Positions 26,266-36,043 of a DNA stretch of 64,000 bases are shown here, one piece after another. The notes beneath the pieces are model-generated. The model was given only the letters and a program-made list of their open reading frames with translations, had not been told where the DNA came from and did not search any database. The stretch is from Flavobacteriales bacterium (GTDB lineage: Bacteria; Bacteroidota; Bacteroidia; Flavobacteriales_D; Crocinitomicaceae). Positions within the stretch are counted from its first letter, which is position 1, and every line of letters starts with the position of its first letter. Location: positions 1-64,000 of the forward strand of contig JAKSBJ010000244.1 of the NCBI GenBank assembly GCA_022361195.1. Reading direction: 5' to 3'. The position numbers and the translations under genes were made by a program.

Positions 26266-28095
26266 ATGAGTTTTAGATTTACAATAGGAAAGAAAATAGG
26301 TACCGGATTTGGGGTACTTATTTTGTTTATTATTATCGTGTTTGGGGCGACCTTCTTTGCGGTTAATAATGGTATTGAAACGTTTAAGAAAAACGACAGT
26401 ACTTCTAATGAGTTGATTGAGAACATCACACCATCCAAAGAAAAGGTAATGCAACTAAAAGCCTCTTTGGGTGAAGCCAAAAGATTGGCTATTCAATGGG
26501 TAGTTGTTCAATCCCGAAACGATACTCCGGACAAAGTTCGTTTGAATGTTTTGATTGATAAGAACATTCCAAAAATAAAGAGTGAAGTAGCACACCTATC
26601 ACAAGGATGGAACAATCAAGAAGATGTTGACCTTTTTAACCGGGCAGAAGGTAAAATAGACACCTTATTTGATTACTACCGCCAGGTAATGGATTTGCTT
26701 CCGGACAATGCAAGTTATGATGATGGCTTTGGACGATTTACGGCTGAATTTATTGTGGGGCAAAATGGTGATGCCACCTATGCTTATGAAGTAATTGATC
26801 AAAATTTATTGACGCTTCAAAACAGTCTTGAAAAACAAGAGAAAGACGCCCTTGATCTGGTTAAAAAATCTTCGGAAGAGGCTAAAGCCAAATTCCAGGC
26901 ATTGACACTCTACTGGATTCTAGGTGCCATTTTGATTATTGTTGCAATTCTTATTGCCATTTTCACCACCCGTACCATTGTAAAACCAATTCGTTCCCTC
27001 AAGCACGTCTTAGTTTCATTGGGCCGTGGAATTTTCCCTAAAGAGCGAATCGCTGTTACTAACGATGAAATAGGAGACATGTCCACCGCTATGATTGGCT
27101 TAGTTGATGGACTAAAGAAAACCACTGATTTTGCAAAAGAAGTAGGACAAAGTAACTTTAGCTCTCCTTACCAACCTCTGAGTAATGAAGATGTTTTAGG
27201 ACACGCATTGCTTAAGATGCGAGATGAATTAGCTGAAACGGAAAGAATTCTCGAACAAAAAGTGAAAGAAAGAACTGAAGAGGTTGTTCGTCAACGCGAT
27301 GAAAATGAGCGTCAGCGTCTTAAGTTAGAAGATCTTTATAAAGATGTAACCGATAGTATCCGTTACGCCAAACGACTACAATATTCTATTCTTCCTCCTA
27401 CCGAACGTATTGCGGAAGTTTGTCCTGATTCATTTGTTCTTTTTAAACCAAAAGACATCGTTTCTGGAGACTTCTACTGGTTCGACAAAATTGGAGGAAA
27501 ATCATTCTGTGCATCAGTAGACTGTACTGGACATGGAGTTCCTGGAGCATTCATGAGTTTGGTTGGAGCTAACGGACTTAACGCTGCTGTTAAAGAACAT
27601 AACACGATCGATCCGGGTGATGTACTGAACGAATTGAACAAATTTGTTTCAGATTCATTGAACAAGGGAAGTGAAGACAATGGAGTGAGAGACGGAATGG
27701 ATCTTTCATTGTGTACTATTGATTATGAAAAGATGGAATTGCAGTACGCAGGTGCCAACAATCCACTTTACTTAATTCGTAACAACGAATTCACCATTAT
27801 TAAAGCCGATAAGTTTGCCATTGGTTCGTTTGAACCAGGAACAAAACATTATACCAGCCATACCGTGGCACTTGAAAAAGGAGATATTATTTATTTGTTT
27901 AGTGATGGTTATGCCGACCAATTTGGAGGAGACAAGGGAAAAAAATTCCTTTACAAGCATTTCCGCGATGAACTAATGGCCATTCATAAGGAACCTGTGG
28001 CAGTTCAAAAGACCCGTCTTGACGATACCATTAAAAAATGGCAGGGTTCATACGAACAAGTTGATGATATTCTCGTAATAGGAGTGAGAATATAG
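26266..28095 (+). CDS. HAMP-domain SpoIIE/PP2C-type sensor phosphatase
   Basis: A 609-residue membrane phosphatase. Order: TM1 about 10-32, periplasmic helical sensor about 33-210 (four-helix-bundle type), TM2 about 216-238 (YWILGAILIIVAILIAIF), HAMP about 238-292 (RTIVKPIRSLKHVLVSLGRG), coiled coil about 325-360, and SpoIIE phosphatase about 365-609. Metal-binding aspartates are visible in VSGDFYW, VDCTGHGVPGAF, FSDGYAD and VDDILVI. It would remove phosphate from a serine-phosphorylated partner in response to a periplasmic signal. It starts 35 bases after the TPR gene and its TAG stop is followed immediately by the ATG of the cyclase. The likely input is the YfiR-like protein; this is inference. 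Confidence 0.92.
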   Translation: MSFRFTIGKKIGTGFGVLILFIIIVFGATFFAVNNGIETFKKNDSTSNELIENITPSKEKVMQLKASLGEAKRLAIQWVVVQSRNDTPDKVRLNVLIDKNIPKIKSEVAHLSQGWNNQEDVDLFNRAEGKIDTLFDYYRQVMDLLPDNASYDDGFGRFTAEFIVGQNGDATYAYEVIDQNLLTLQNSLEKQEKDALDLVKKSSEEAKAKFQALTLYWILGAILIIVAILIAIFTTRTIVKPIRSLKHVLVSLGRGIFPKERIAVTNDEIGDMSTAMIGLVDGLKKTTDFAKEVGQSNFSSPYQPLSNEDVLGHALLKMRDELAETERILEQKVKERTEEVVRQRDENERQRLKLEDLYKDVTDSIRYAKRLQYSILPPTERIAEVCPDSFVLFKPKDIVSGDFYWFDKIGGKSFCASVDCTGHGVPGAFMSLVGANGLNAAVKEHNTIDPGDVLNELNKFVSDSLNKGSEDNGVRDGMDLSLCTIDYEKMELQYAGANNPLYLIRNNEFTIIKADKFAIGSFEPGTKHYTSHTVALEKGDIIYLFSDGYADQFGGDKGKKFLYKHFRDELMAIHKEPVAVQKTRLDDTIKKWQGSYEQVDDILVIGVRI

Positions 28096-31000
28096 ATGTC
28101 ATATATGCTGCGCATAGCACCTTTAATACTTCTTTCCTTTCTTTTGTTTTCAACGGCTAGTTTAAGCCAGCAAAAGAGTATTAAGTTTGACAAGCTTTCT
28201 ATTGAAGATGGTTTATCACAAAGCTCAGTTTCTGCTATTCTTCAAGATCGTTATGGTTTTATTTGGATTGCCACGCAAGATGGTCTAAACCGGTATGATG
28301 GTTACGAATTTAAAACCTTTAAAAACGATCCTAATAATCTCAATTCAATACCTAACAACTATATCCACAACCTGCTTGAGGATAAGGAAGGAAATTTGTG
28401 GTTTGGAACCAATCGCGGGATTGGAAAGTTAAATCCACTCACCCATCGCATTGAAAAAGTCAACAGAGGCACTTTTCCCGCTCTTAGAGGCTATGTTTTT
28501 ATTGATTTAGCCTTCGACTCCCAAGGACATTTATTAGCCCTCTCAGACAAGCATGGGATCAATAAGATTAATCTTAAGACCAAAAAAGTTGACATTATTA
28601 AGTCAATCAAAGGAAACTTTGAGTTTTCTGCCCTTCATATTGATGCCAATGGCGAATTGTGGGTAGGAACAAAGACGGGACACGTATATCACGCTCCACC
28701 ACCATATGAGCACTTTCAACACATTAATTACAACGATATATTTAGCGTTTCAGCCATCAACAAAATTTCTACCGGAGGTAACGGCTATATTCTGGTCTCT
28801 TCAGAAAATGGACTGTACACCATTGATGAAAATTATCGCTTAAATACCATCTCCATGCATCCCTATTTAAGGGTGAACAATATCCGTTGCGCTTATGTTG
28901 AAGATAGTGCTCATACCTGGATTGGAACAGCAGAACATGGTTTACTATTACTACAGAAAAATAAAAAGGGAAAAGAAAGTGTTTACCAATACAAGAAGAA
29001 CCCCTACGATGCTTCCAGCATCACTGATGACGAAGTAAAAACAATTTACGAAGACCAAAGCGGTGTATTTTGGCTCGGTACGGGTAAAGGAATTTCCAAA
29101 TTCGACAAATACAAACAAGGATTTACTACTGTTTCACTGAATAACGATCCTAAAAAAGGGCTAATTGATTACAGTGTATGGTCTTTTGCTGAAGATAGCT
29201 TAGGCAATATTTATGTTGGAACTCAAAAAGACTTAACCATCTACGACCCACGCAGGAAGCGTTTTCATCATATCTTCCGTGATCGAAATGAACAAAGTAG
29301 ATTACTCAAAATCCACATTGAAAATCCACGACGTATTTGGTTAGGGTACGAAGACGGCCTTTATCTACTAACAATTCGTGACCTTATTAACGAAGATTAT
29401 TCTTTCGAAAAAATTCCATTTTTGGGTGAAGAAAACGATCGAAAAGTAATTGTTTACCAAATTGAACCTGCCGAAGACAATAATCTTTGGATTGGATCAA
29501 AGGCCGGCCTATCCATCCTCAATAAAAACACACTCGAATGCACTTTCTATAAAGCTTCTGATGGAGGACATCAAAGCATTGGTGAGGGTTCTGTTAAGAA
29601 TATTTATCGCGATTTAAGTGGAAAAGTTTGGATCGTTACCTCCGACCAAGGACTCTACAACATTATTGAAAAAGTAGACGGAACTTTCTATTTCCGTCAT
29701 ATACCTATTATCAACCATACCGAATCCAACAGCCACATTACCTGCATTCTGCAAACCGAAAAGAACAACCTTTGGCTGGGTACTTATGGTGAAGGCATCA
29801 AACTCCTCAATCTGCGATCTAAACGAACCATCAATTACACTGAAACAGAGGGTTTATCCAACAATGTTGTTTATGGACTTTTAGAAGATAGTGAAGGAAA
29901 TATTTGGGCCAGTACCAATAAAGGAATCTCCAAATTCAACCCAAAAACCGAACGTTTTACGACTTATGGGGTTCGCGATGGACTTCAAAGCAATGAATTC
30001 AACACCAACGCCTATATGAAATCCCGCTCGGGTAAATTATATTTTGGTGGAATTAACGGTTATAACATCTTTAATCCTAAAGAAATTAACATCAACCCTC
30101 ACCCTCCTAATGTAATCATTTCCAGTGTTGTGTTGACACCTAAAGGTTTAGGCGAAAAAGAGATTATCATAAGCAATGTATATGATTCAGTCTCTCTGGA
30201 TTTAAACTACGATCAAAATGACCTTTCTTTTGAGTTTTTCGCGACCAACTTTTCCAACCCTGGTAAAAACAGGTTCAAATTTATTCTTAAAGGACATGAA
30301 GAAAACTATACCTATGTAGAGAACGAAAACAAGGTTCACTACATTCTTCCACACGGTAATTATATTTTCGAGATTTATGCGCAAAGTGCTGACGGTGTTT
30401 GGTCTAAGCGACCAGCAATTGTCACTGTCAACATCAATCCCCCATTTTGGTTAACCTGGTGGTTCAGAATTGTCGCCATCGTTTTGTTAACTGCCGCTAG
30501 CTTGTTCATTTACAGACGGCGAGTAGATACTATTCGTCGCCAAAAAGTACGTTTGGAAATTGAAGTAGTTAAACGAACGCGTCAGGTCACCGAGCAAAAC
30601 AAAAAAATCCAAGATCAAAAACAAAAGGTTGAGATCCAAAAAGCCAAAATTGAACACCAAAAGGAACTTCTTGAGAACGAAAAAGAAAAAGTAGAACAGC
30701 TCCTATTGAACATTCTTCCTGAAGGAACTGCGGAGGAACTCAAAAATAAAGGTCGTTCAAAGGCAAGATACTACCGCAATGTTTCCGTCCTGTTTACAGA
30801 CTTTGTTGGTTTTTCTAAGATTGCAGAGGACATGAAACCTCAGGAATTGGTTCAGCAACTCGATGGTTATTTCTCAAAATTTGATGAGATCATAGAGAAA
30901 TACGATCTGGAAAAAATTAAGACCATTGGTGACTCTTATATGTGTGCCGGAGGTGTTCCAATCCGAAACAAAAGTAACGCCATTGAGGTAACACTTGCCG

Positions 31001-31998
31001 CCCTGGAAATCAAGAATTATATGCTTGAACGGGAGCAGGAAGACAAGGAGAAAGGCAAAAACAGTTGGAAGATTCGTATTGGAATTAACACCGGAGAAGT
31101 GATTGCCGGAGTAATTGGTTTGAAACGATTTGCCTACGATATTTGGGGTGCTACTGTGAATCAAGCACAACGAATGGAAATGCACGGCCAGCCAGGAACT
31201 GTAAACGTATCCGGAAATACTTACGAATACATTGCTCCCTATTTTGAATGTACCTATCGTGGTAAAATTCAGACCAAGCATAAGGGAATGCTAGACATGT
31301 TTTATGTCAAAGGAATTAAACCTGAACTTTCCGAAAATGGTGAAGGAAAAATACCGAATCCAAAATTCTGGAAAATTGTTGATCTCCATCTCTACTCTGC
31401 TATTAATTACATGAAAGCAGAGCGTCACATTATGAAAATTCTGGAGACTCAACTCTCACCAAAATTATTGTATCATAGTATTAACCATACCATTGACGTA
31501 ACCAAGGCCGTTGAACGTCTTGCCATAATGGAAGGAATTACCGATGAGGATCTTTTCCTCCTAAAATCTGCAGCGACCTATCATGACGCAGGATTCATTG
31601 AAAAATATGATAAAAATGAAGAAATAGGGATGCGTTTAGCTCGCGAAATTCTCCCTAAATATGGCTACACCCAAGAGCAAATTGATGTAATTGACGGTCT
31701 AATAAAAGCCACTGAAATTCCGCAAAGTCCGAAAACACATTTACAAGAAATTATGTGTGATGCCGACCTGGATTACCTTGGTAGAGATGATTTCCATGAT
31801 ATTGCCAGCTTGTTACGACGTGAGTTAAGAGAACATGGCAAATTGGACAGCGATAAGGCCTGGGATGAAATTCAGCTAAAATTCCTTAATCAACATACCT
31901 ACTTCACCAAATCAGCCATAAAATTACGACAAGAGAAGAAAGAAAAGCACATTAAGGAAATTGAAGAAAAGTTAAATACCTATCAATACAAAGATTAG
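28096..31998 (+). CDS. Propeller-Y_Y_Y receptor fused to adenylate cyclase and HD domain
   Basis: A 1300-residue receptor. Order: signal peptide about 1-25; two-component-type propeller repeats about 30-690 (FIWIATQDGLNRYDG, LWLGTYGEGIKLLN); Y_Y_Y domain about 700-775; TM about 785-806; coiled coil 812-872; class III cyclase about 890-1085; HD domain about 1125-1265. The cyclase has the metal-site Asp in VLFTDFVGF, KTIGDSYM with the lysine of adenylate cyclases, and DIWGATVNQAQRM with the aspartate of the same group, so the product is probably cAMP. The HD domain carries the HINHT-type His, YHDAG and CDADLDYLG. Usually such propeller receptors end in a histidine kinase. No gap separates it from the phosphatase gene. 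Known as domain families; this order is unusual to me. Confidence 0.93.
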   Translation: MSYMLRIAPLILLSFLLFSTASLSQQKSIKFDKLSIEDGLSQSSVSAILQDRYGFIWIATQDGLNRYDGYEFKTFKNDPNNLNSIPNNYIHNLLEDKEGNLWFGTNRGIGKLNPLTHRIEKVNRGTFPALRGYVFIDLAFDSQGHLLALSDKHGINKINLKTKKVDIIKSIKGNFEFSALHIDANGELWVGTKTGHVYHAPPPYEHFQHINYNDIFSVSAINKISTGGNGYILVSSENGLYTIDENYRLNTISMHPYLRVNNIRCAYVEDSAHTWIGTAEHGLLLLQKNKKGKESVYQYKKNPYDASSITDDEVKTIYEDQSGVFWLGTGKGISKFDKYKQGFTTVSLNNDPKKGLIDYSVWSFAEDSLGNIYVGTQKDLTIYDPRRKRFHHIFRDRNEQSRLLKIHIENPRRIWLGYEDGLYLLTIRDLINEDYSFEKIPFLGEENDRKVIVYQIEPAEDNNLWIGSKAGLSILNKNTLECTFYKASDGGHQSIGEGSVKNIYRDLSGKVWIVTSDQGLYNIIEKVDGTFYFRHIPIINHTESNSHITCILQTEKNNLWLGTYGEGIKLLNLRSKRTINYTETEGLSNNVVYGLLEDSEGNIWASTNKGISKFNPKTERFTTYGVRDGLQSNEFNTNAYMKSRSGKLYFGGINGYNIFNPKEININPHPPNVIISSVVLTPKGLGEKEIIISNVYDSVSLDLNYDQNDLSFEFFATNFSNPGKNRFKFILKGHEENYTYVENENKVHYILPHGNYIFEIYAQSADGVWSKRPAIVTVNINPPFWLTWWFRIVAIVLLTAASLFIYRRRVDTIRRQKVRLEIEVVKRTRQVTEQNKKIQDQKQKVEIQKAKIEHQKELLENEKEKVEQLLLNILPEGTAEELKNKGRSKARYYRNVSVLFTDFVGFSKIAEDMKPQELVQQLDGYFSKFDEIIEKYDLEKIKTIGDSYMCAGGVPIRNKSNAIEVTLAALEIKNYMLEREQEDKEKGKNSWKIRIGINTGEVIAGVIGLKRFAYDIWGATVNQAQRMEMHGQPGTVNVSGNTYEYIAPYFECTYRGKIQTKHKGMLDMFYVKGIKPELSENGEGKIPNPKFWKIVDLHLYSAINYMKAERHIMKILETQLSPKLLYHSINHTIDVTKAVERLAIMEGITDEDLFLLKSAATYHDAGFIEKYDKNEEIGMRLAREILPKYGYTQEQIDVIDGLIKATEIPQSPKTHLQEIMCDADLDYLGRDDFHDIASLLRRELREHGKLDSDKAWDEIQLKFLNQHTYFTKSAIKLRQEKKEKHIKEIEEKLNTYQYKD

Positions 31999-32384
31999 TC
32001 TTCCAATTTATCCAATAACACATCAGGTTGCCCATTTTTTCCTTGCACCATAATGGTTTGTTTCTTCGTGTTGAGTACAAACTCCATCTCGTAAGAGACT
32101 GTTTTTCCATTACTGAAGCTAGCTTTAATCAGGAACTCATTTTTTCCTTCTTTTATCGCTTCATAGGTTCCGGTCATTTTAATGGTTCCGCTCGAGTATT
32201 TTATGTCCTCTTCATTTAAAACCAAGGTTACTTCATGCTTGTCGATTTCCATTTCGACATCATTTTTCAGCAGGGTATAAGCTTCCATTTCACCGGCATA
32301 TTCACCACAAGATGATTTTGGTATTTCTTCGGAAAGGGCAAAAATTGAAACAGAGAGGAATAGGGTTAGTAACAAAGTTTTCAT
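31995..32384 (-). CDS. Small secreted protein, unknown function
   Basis: A 129-residue secreted protein. The ATG at 32384 gives a signal peptide (MKTLLLTLFLSVSIFALSEE); the longer start at 32468 adds 28 residues that look non-coding. The mature part is a small beta-rich domain with one conserved-looking Cys in KSSCGEYAGEM and alternating strands (VTLVLNEEDIKYSSGTIKMTG, TVSYEMEFVL), like a lipocalin-type barrel. No family is recognised. Its stop overlaps the end of the cyclase receptor by four bases, in the opposite direction. Confidence 0.6.
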   Translation of the reverse strand: MKTLLLTLFLSVSIFALSEEIPKSSCGEYAGEMEAYTLLKNDVEMEIDKHEVTLVLNEEDIKYSSGTIKMTGTYEAIKEGKNEFLIKASFSNGKTVSYEMEFVLNTKKQTIMVQGKNGQPDVLLDKLED

Positions 32385-32532
32385 ACGGGTTTTGTAAGGT
32401 TGAAGTCCTATAAATGTAAGGGTACAATGAAACCAATGCAAGTTTTTTGTTGATAAAAAACAAAGCATTGTTTAAATATTGGAGATGCAAAATCCGCTCC
32501 AAACCTCCGAAAGCCGTAATTTTATCATTTGT

Positions 32533-32551
32533 TGTTCTGTCCTACAGAACA
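32533..32551. promoter_or_regulatory. Palindrome upstream of thyA
   Basis: Perfect inverted repeat TGTTCTGT-CCT-ACAGAACA with 8-base arms, 31 bases before the thyA start. It may be an operator or a hairpin in the 5' leader. It lies in the divergent spacer shared with 31995-32384. No known regulator is assigned. Confidence 0.45.
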
Positions 32552-32582
32552 GCTTAAAAACCGACTATCAAGTAGCAAACGA

Positions 32583-33407
32583 ATGAAACAATATCTGGAT
32601 CTTTTAGAACTGATTAAGACCAAAGGAGTTGAAAAAGGTGACCGTACCGGAACCGGTACGCGAAGTATTTTTGGTCATCAAATGCGATTCGACCTTTCCG
32701 AAGGTTTTCCGATGGTGACAACCAAAAAACTACATCTCAAGTCCATTATCCATGAGCTTTTATGGTTCATTAAGGGAGATACCAATATTGGTTATCTCAA
32801 CGAAAATGGGGTAAAAATTTGGGATGCCTGGGCAAACGAAGAAGGTGATTTAGGTCCTGTTTACGGTTCGCAATGGCGAAATTGGAATGGAGAAGGAATA
32901 GATCAGATTCAAATGGTGATTGATGAGATAAAAAACAATCCCAACAATCGTCGTATTATGGTTTCGGCCTGGAATCCATCCGTAATGCCTGACACGTCAA
33001 AATCATTTTCGGAAAATGTGGCGAATGGTAAAGCTGCTCTTCCTCCATGTCATGCATTTTTTCAGTTTTGGGTAGCCGACGGAAAGCTATCTTGTCAGCT
33101 TTACCAACGCAGCGCGGATGTCTTTTTAGGCGTTCCTTTTAACATTGCATCTTACGCCCTATTCACCATGATGATTGCACAGGTTTGTGGTTTAGAAGCA
33201 GGAGACTTTGTTCATACCTTTGGTGACGTTCACCTTTATAACAATCATCTTGAACAAGCCGAATTACAATTGAGTAGAGAACCAAAACCTCTTCCTCAAA
33301 TGAAAATTAATCCAGAAATCACCTCAATTTTCGATTTCACTTATGATGATTTTGAATTGGTGAATTATGAATATCATCCACACATTAAAGGAGCTGTTTC
33401 GGTATAA
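32583..33407 (+). CDS. thyA: Thymidylate synthase
   Basis: A 274-residue enzyme that methylates dUMP to dTMP using methylene-tetrahydrofolate. The ATG at 32583 begins the canonical N-terminus ([11 protein letters not shown]); the earlier start at 32529 lies over the palindrome. Catalytic Cys156 is in [11 protein letters not shown], the phosphate-binding arginine lies in [10 protein letters not shown], and [16 protein letters not shown] and [11 protein letters not shown] are the family signatures. First gene of the thyA-folA-topB operon: folA starts 3 bases after its stop. The pairing with DHFR is common because thyA consumes the reduced folate that DHFR restores. Confidence 0.98.
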   Translation: MKQYLDLLELIKTKGVEKGDRTGTGTRSIFGHQMRFDLSEGFPMVTTKKLHLKSIIHELLWFIKGDTNIGYLNENGVKIWDAWANEEGDLGPVYGSQWRNWNGEGIDQIQMVIDEIKNNPNNRRIMVSAWNPSVMPDTSKSFSENVANGKAALPPCHAFFQFWVADGKLSCQLYQRSADVFLGVPFNIASYALFTMMIAQVCGLEAGDFVHTFGDVHLYNNHLEQAELQLSREPKPLPQMKINPEITSIFDFTYDDFELVNYEYHPHIKGAVSV

Positions 33408-33410
33408 AGA

Positions 33411-33914
33411 ATGACAAAATTAATTGTAGCAAAGGCACAAAATAACGAGATCGGAAAAGACAACGATCTAATTTGGAAATTGTCCCGTGATATGAAATTT
33501 TTCACCGATACGACTAAAGGTACTGTGGTGATCATGGGACGAAAAAACTGGGATTCTATTCCTTTAAAATATCGCCCTCTCTCGCATCGTGTTAATGTAG
33601 TTGTTAGTCGCGACTCATCGTTCCAACATGCTGATTGCGAAAGCTTTACAAAAATAGAGGATGCTATTGCGCATTTCAAAAATCAGTCTGACAAAGATAT
33701 TTTCATCATTGGTGGAGGTCAAATCTATCGCTATTGTCTGGAGAATGATCTTATTGATGAAATGTATATTACCGAAGTAAAAGCTACTTTGGATGCAGAC
33801 ACTTTCTTTCCCGAATTTAACGAAGCGAATTGGTCAAAATCACTCCTTTTTTCCCATTCTGCAGATGAGAAAAACGAATACGATTTTGATGTCTATCACT
33901 ATTGTAAAAAATGA
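33411..33914 (+). CDS. folA: Dihydrofolate reductase
   Basis: A 167-residue NADPH-dependent enzyme that regenerates tetrahydrofolate after thymidylate synthesis. Visible family motifs: N-terminal strand ending in the AKAQNNEIGKDNDLIWKL loop, with Trp before the active-site acid region; TVVIMGRKNWDSIP for cofactor binding; and IIGGGQIYRYCLEND. It follows thyA after 3 bases, and its stop overlaps the topB start (ATGA). Confidence 0.97.
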   Translation: MTKLIVAKAQNNEIGKDNDLIWKLSRDMKFFTDTTKGTVVIMGRKNWDSIPLKYRPLSHRVNVVVSRDSSFQHADCESFTKIEDAIAHFKNQSDKDIFIIGGGQIYRYCLENDLIDEMYITEVKATLDADTFFPEFNEANWSKSLLFSHSADEKNEYDFDVYHYCKK

Positions 33915-36043
33915 AGTTGTGTATTGCCGAGAAACCAAGTGTTGCGAAAGAAATAGCAACAATCTTAGGGGCTAACCTTAAGAAAGACGGCTATTTTGAA
34001 GGTAATGGATACTGGGTTTCCTGGACGTTTGGGCATCTTTGTACACTCAAAGAACCACATGACTACACTTCTCTCTGGAAGTGGTGGAATTTGGCAACAC
34101 TGCCGATGATTCCTTCTCGCTTTAGTATTAAAGTGATGGAAGATCAAGGCGTTCAGAAGCAGTTTAGAACAATTGAAAGTTTAGTTGAACGTTGTGAAGA
34201 AGTAATAAACTGCGGGGATGCCGGCCAGGAAGGAGAGCTTATTCAGCGCTGGGTTTTACTCAAGGCCAACAACAAAAAACCGGTGAAGCGACTATGGATT
34301 TCTTCTTTGACGGAAGAAGCTATTCGCGAAGGCTTTGACTCCTTACGGGAAGGTCAAGACTTCAAGAATCTTTATGCCGCCGGAAGTTCAAGGGCCATTG
34401 GAGATTGGCTTTTGGGAATGAATGCTACCCGTTTATACACACTCAAATACGGTAAAAACAAACAGGTATTATCTATTGGACGTGTTCAAACACCAACATT
34501 GGCCATGATCGTGGAGCGTCAAAAGACCATTCTAAACTTTAAAGCTCAGAAATACTGGGAGTTAAAGACAAACTACCGCGATGTTTTATTCTCTTCAACC
34601 GTTGGAAAAATCAACGATAAAGAACGTGCTGAAAAAGCTCTTGAATACGTAAAGGACAAAGATTTTGAGGTAAAATCATATGAACAAAAAGAAGGGAAAG
34701 AGCAACCACCGCGGCTGTTTGATCTCACCTCTTTGCAGGTAGAAGCCAATAACAAATTCTCTTTTTCAGCGGATCATACCCTAAAGTTGATTCAGAATCT
34801 TTACGAGAAAAAGTTAGTTACTTATCCTAGAGTTGATACTACTTTCTTATCTGAAGATATTTATCCTAAGGTTCCGAAAATTATGTCGGGGTTGAAATAT
34901 TTTTCAAAACTCACCGAACCCTTAATGGGTAAGCCCTTTCGTAAGTCGAAAAAGGTTTTTAACGACAAAAAGGTTACCGATCACCACGCGATTATTCCAA
35001 CCGGAATTAGTCCCTCAGGAATTAGTCCGGATGAGCAAAAAATCTACAACACTGTTACGCTGAGGTTTATATCTGTTTTTTATCCTGATTGTACTGTTTC
35101 CAATACCACCGTTATGGGCGCTGTGGAGAAAGTAGAGTTTAAAGCTACCGGAAAACAAATCATTGAGCCAGGCTGGAGAGTTGTTTATGATCAACAAAAG
35201 GCCGAACAGAAGGCAACACCTCAAGAAGCCCAAAAAGATGCCTCAGAACAGTCTAAAAAGGACAATACCGAGAATATAATGCCGCACTTTGAAGAAGGTG
35301 AAAAAGGTCCGCACAAAGCCGAAATTCAAGAAAAAGAGACTCGACCTCCTAAATACTATACCGAAGCCACCTTACTTAGGGCTATGGAAACAGCAGGTAA
35401 AAATGTTGATGATGAGGAACTTAGGGAGGCAATGAAAGAAAATGGAATAGGTCGTCCATCTACTCGAGCCAATATCATTGAAACCTTATTTCGTCGGAGA
35501 TATATTGAAAAGAAAAAGAAAAATATTCATGCTACAGTCACCGGTGTTGGCCTCATTGATACCATTCAATCAGATCTACTTAAGTCAGCTGAATTAACTG
35601 GACAATGGGAACATAAATTGCGGCTTATTGAAAAAGGTGAATACGAAGTTTCCACCTTTAAAAAAGAGCTTATCGACATGGTTGTTGATATTACAAATGG
35701 TGTAAAATCTTCAAAAGGTCAAAGCATTCAATTAGCAGATGAAGCTCCTAAAAAAGACCCAAAATCAGTAGCGGGAAAAGACTGTCCAAAATGCCAAAAA
35801 GGAAAGCTTTTAAAAGGAAAATCTGCCTATGGTTGTTCTGAATATAAAAACGGCTGCTCCTTTGTTTTACCATTTGTAGTGATGGGCAAAAAACTAAGTG
35901 ACAAGAACCATTTAGATCTTGTAACCAATGGAAAAACCACCAAGCTAAAAGGGTTTAAAATGCAGATTTCCGGTGGTGATGGAATAGAAAAACGCGACGG
36001 AAAACTTGTCCTTACCGAAGACTTTAATTTGGAGCTGGAATGA
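33911..36043 (+). CDS. topB: DNA topoisomerase III (type IA)
   Basis: A 710-residue type IA topoisomerase that passes single strands and separates linked DNA. The Toprim domain spans about 1-140 (CIAEKPSVAKEIA; GDAGQEGELIQRWV). The catalytic Tyr305 is in TYPRVDTTFLS. The GIGRPSTRANIIETL motif lies near residue 510. A C-terminal C4 zinc finger, CPKC followed by CSEYKNGC, closes the protein near 650. A charged insert of about 60 residues around 430-490 (rich in Gln, Glu and Lys) separates core segments. Overlaps folA and the next gene by 4 bases each, so strongly coupled, though the reason for pairing with folate genes is unclear. Confidence 0.96.
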   Translation: MKLCIAEKPSVAKEIATILGANLKKDGYFEGNGYWVSWTFGHLCTLKEPHDYTSLWKWWNLATLPMIPSRFSIKVMEDQGVQKQFRTIESLVERCEEVINCGDAGQEGELIQRWVLLKANNKKPVKRLWISSLTEEAIREGFDSLREGQDFKNLYAAGSSRAIGDWLLGMNATRLYTLKYGKNKQVLSIGRVQTPTLAMIVERQKTILNFKAQKYWELKTNYRDVLFSSTVGKINDKERAEKALEYVKDKDFEVKSYEQKEGKEQPPRLFDLTSLQVEANNKFSFSADHTLKLIQNLYEKKLVTYPRVDTTFLSEDIYPKVPKIMSGLKYFSKLTEPLMGKPFRKSKKVFNDKKVTDHHAIIPTGISPSGISPDEQKIYNTVTLRFISVFYPDCTVSNTTVMGAVEKVEFKATGKQIIEPGWRVVYDQQKAEQKATPQEAQKDASEQSKKDNTENIMPHFEEGEKGPHKAEIQEKETRPPKYYTEATLLRAMETAGKNVDDEELREAMKENGIGRPSTRANIIETLFRRRYIEKKKKNIHATVTGVGLIDTIQSDLLKSAELTGQWEHKLRLIEKGEYEVSTFKKELIDMVVDITNGVKSSKGQSIQLADEAPKKDPKSVAGKDCPKCQKGKLLKGKSAYGCSEYKNGCSFVLPFVVMGKKLSDKNHLDLVTNGKTTKLKGFKMQISGGDGIEKRDGKLVLTEDFNLELE

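Noticed and set aside
32533-32551. LexA operator
   Set aside because: It has CTGT and ACAG but only three bases between them; the E. coli type site has eight.
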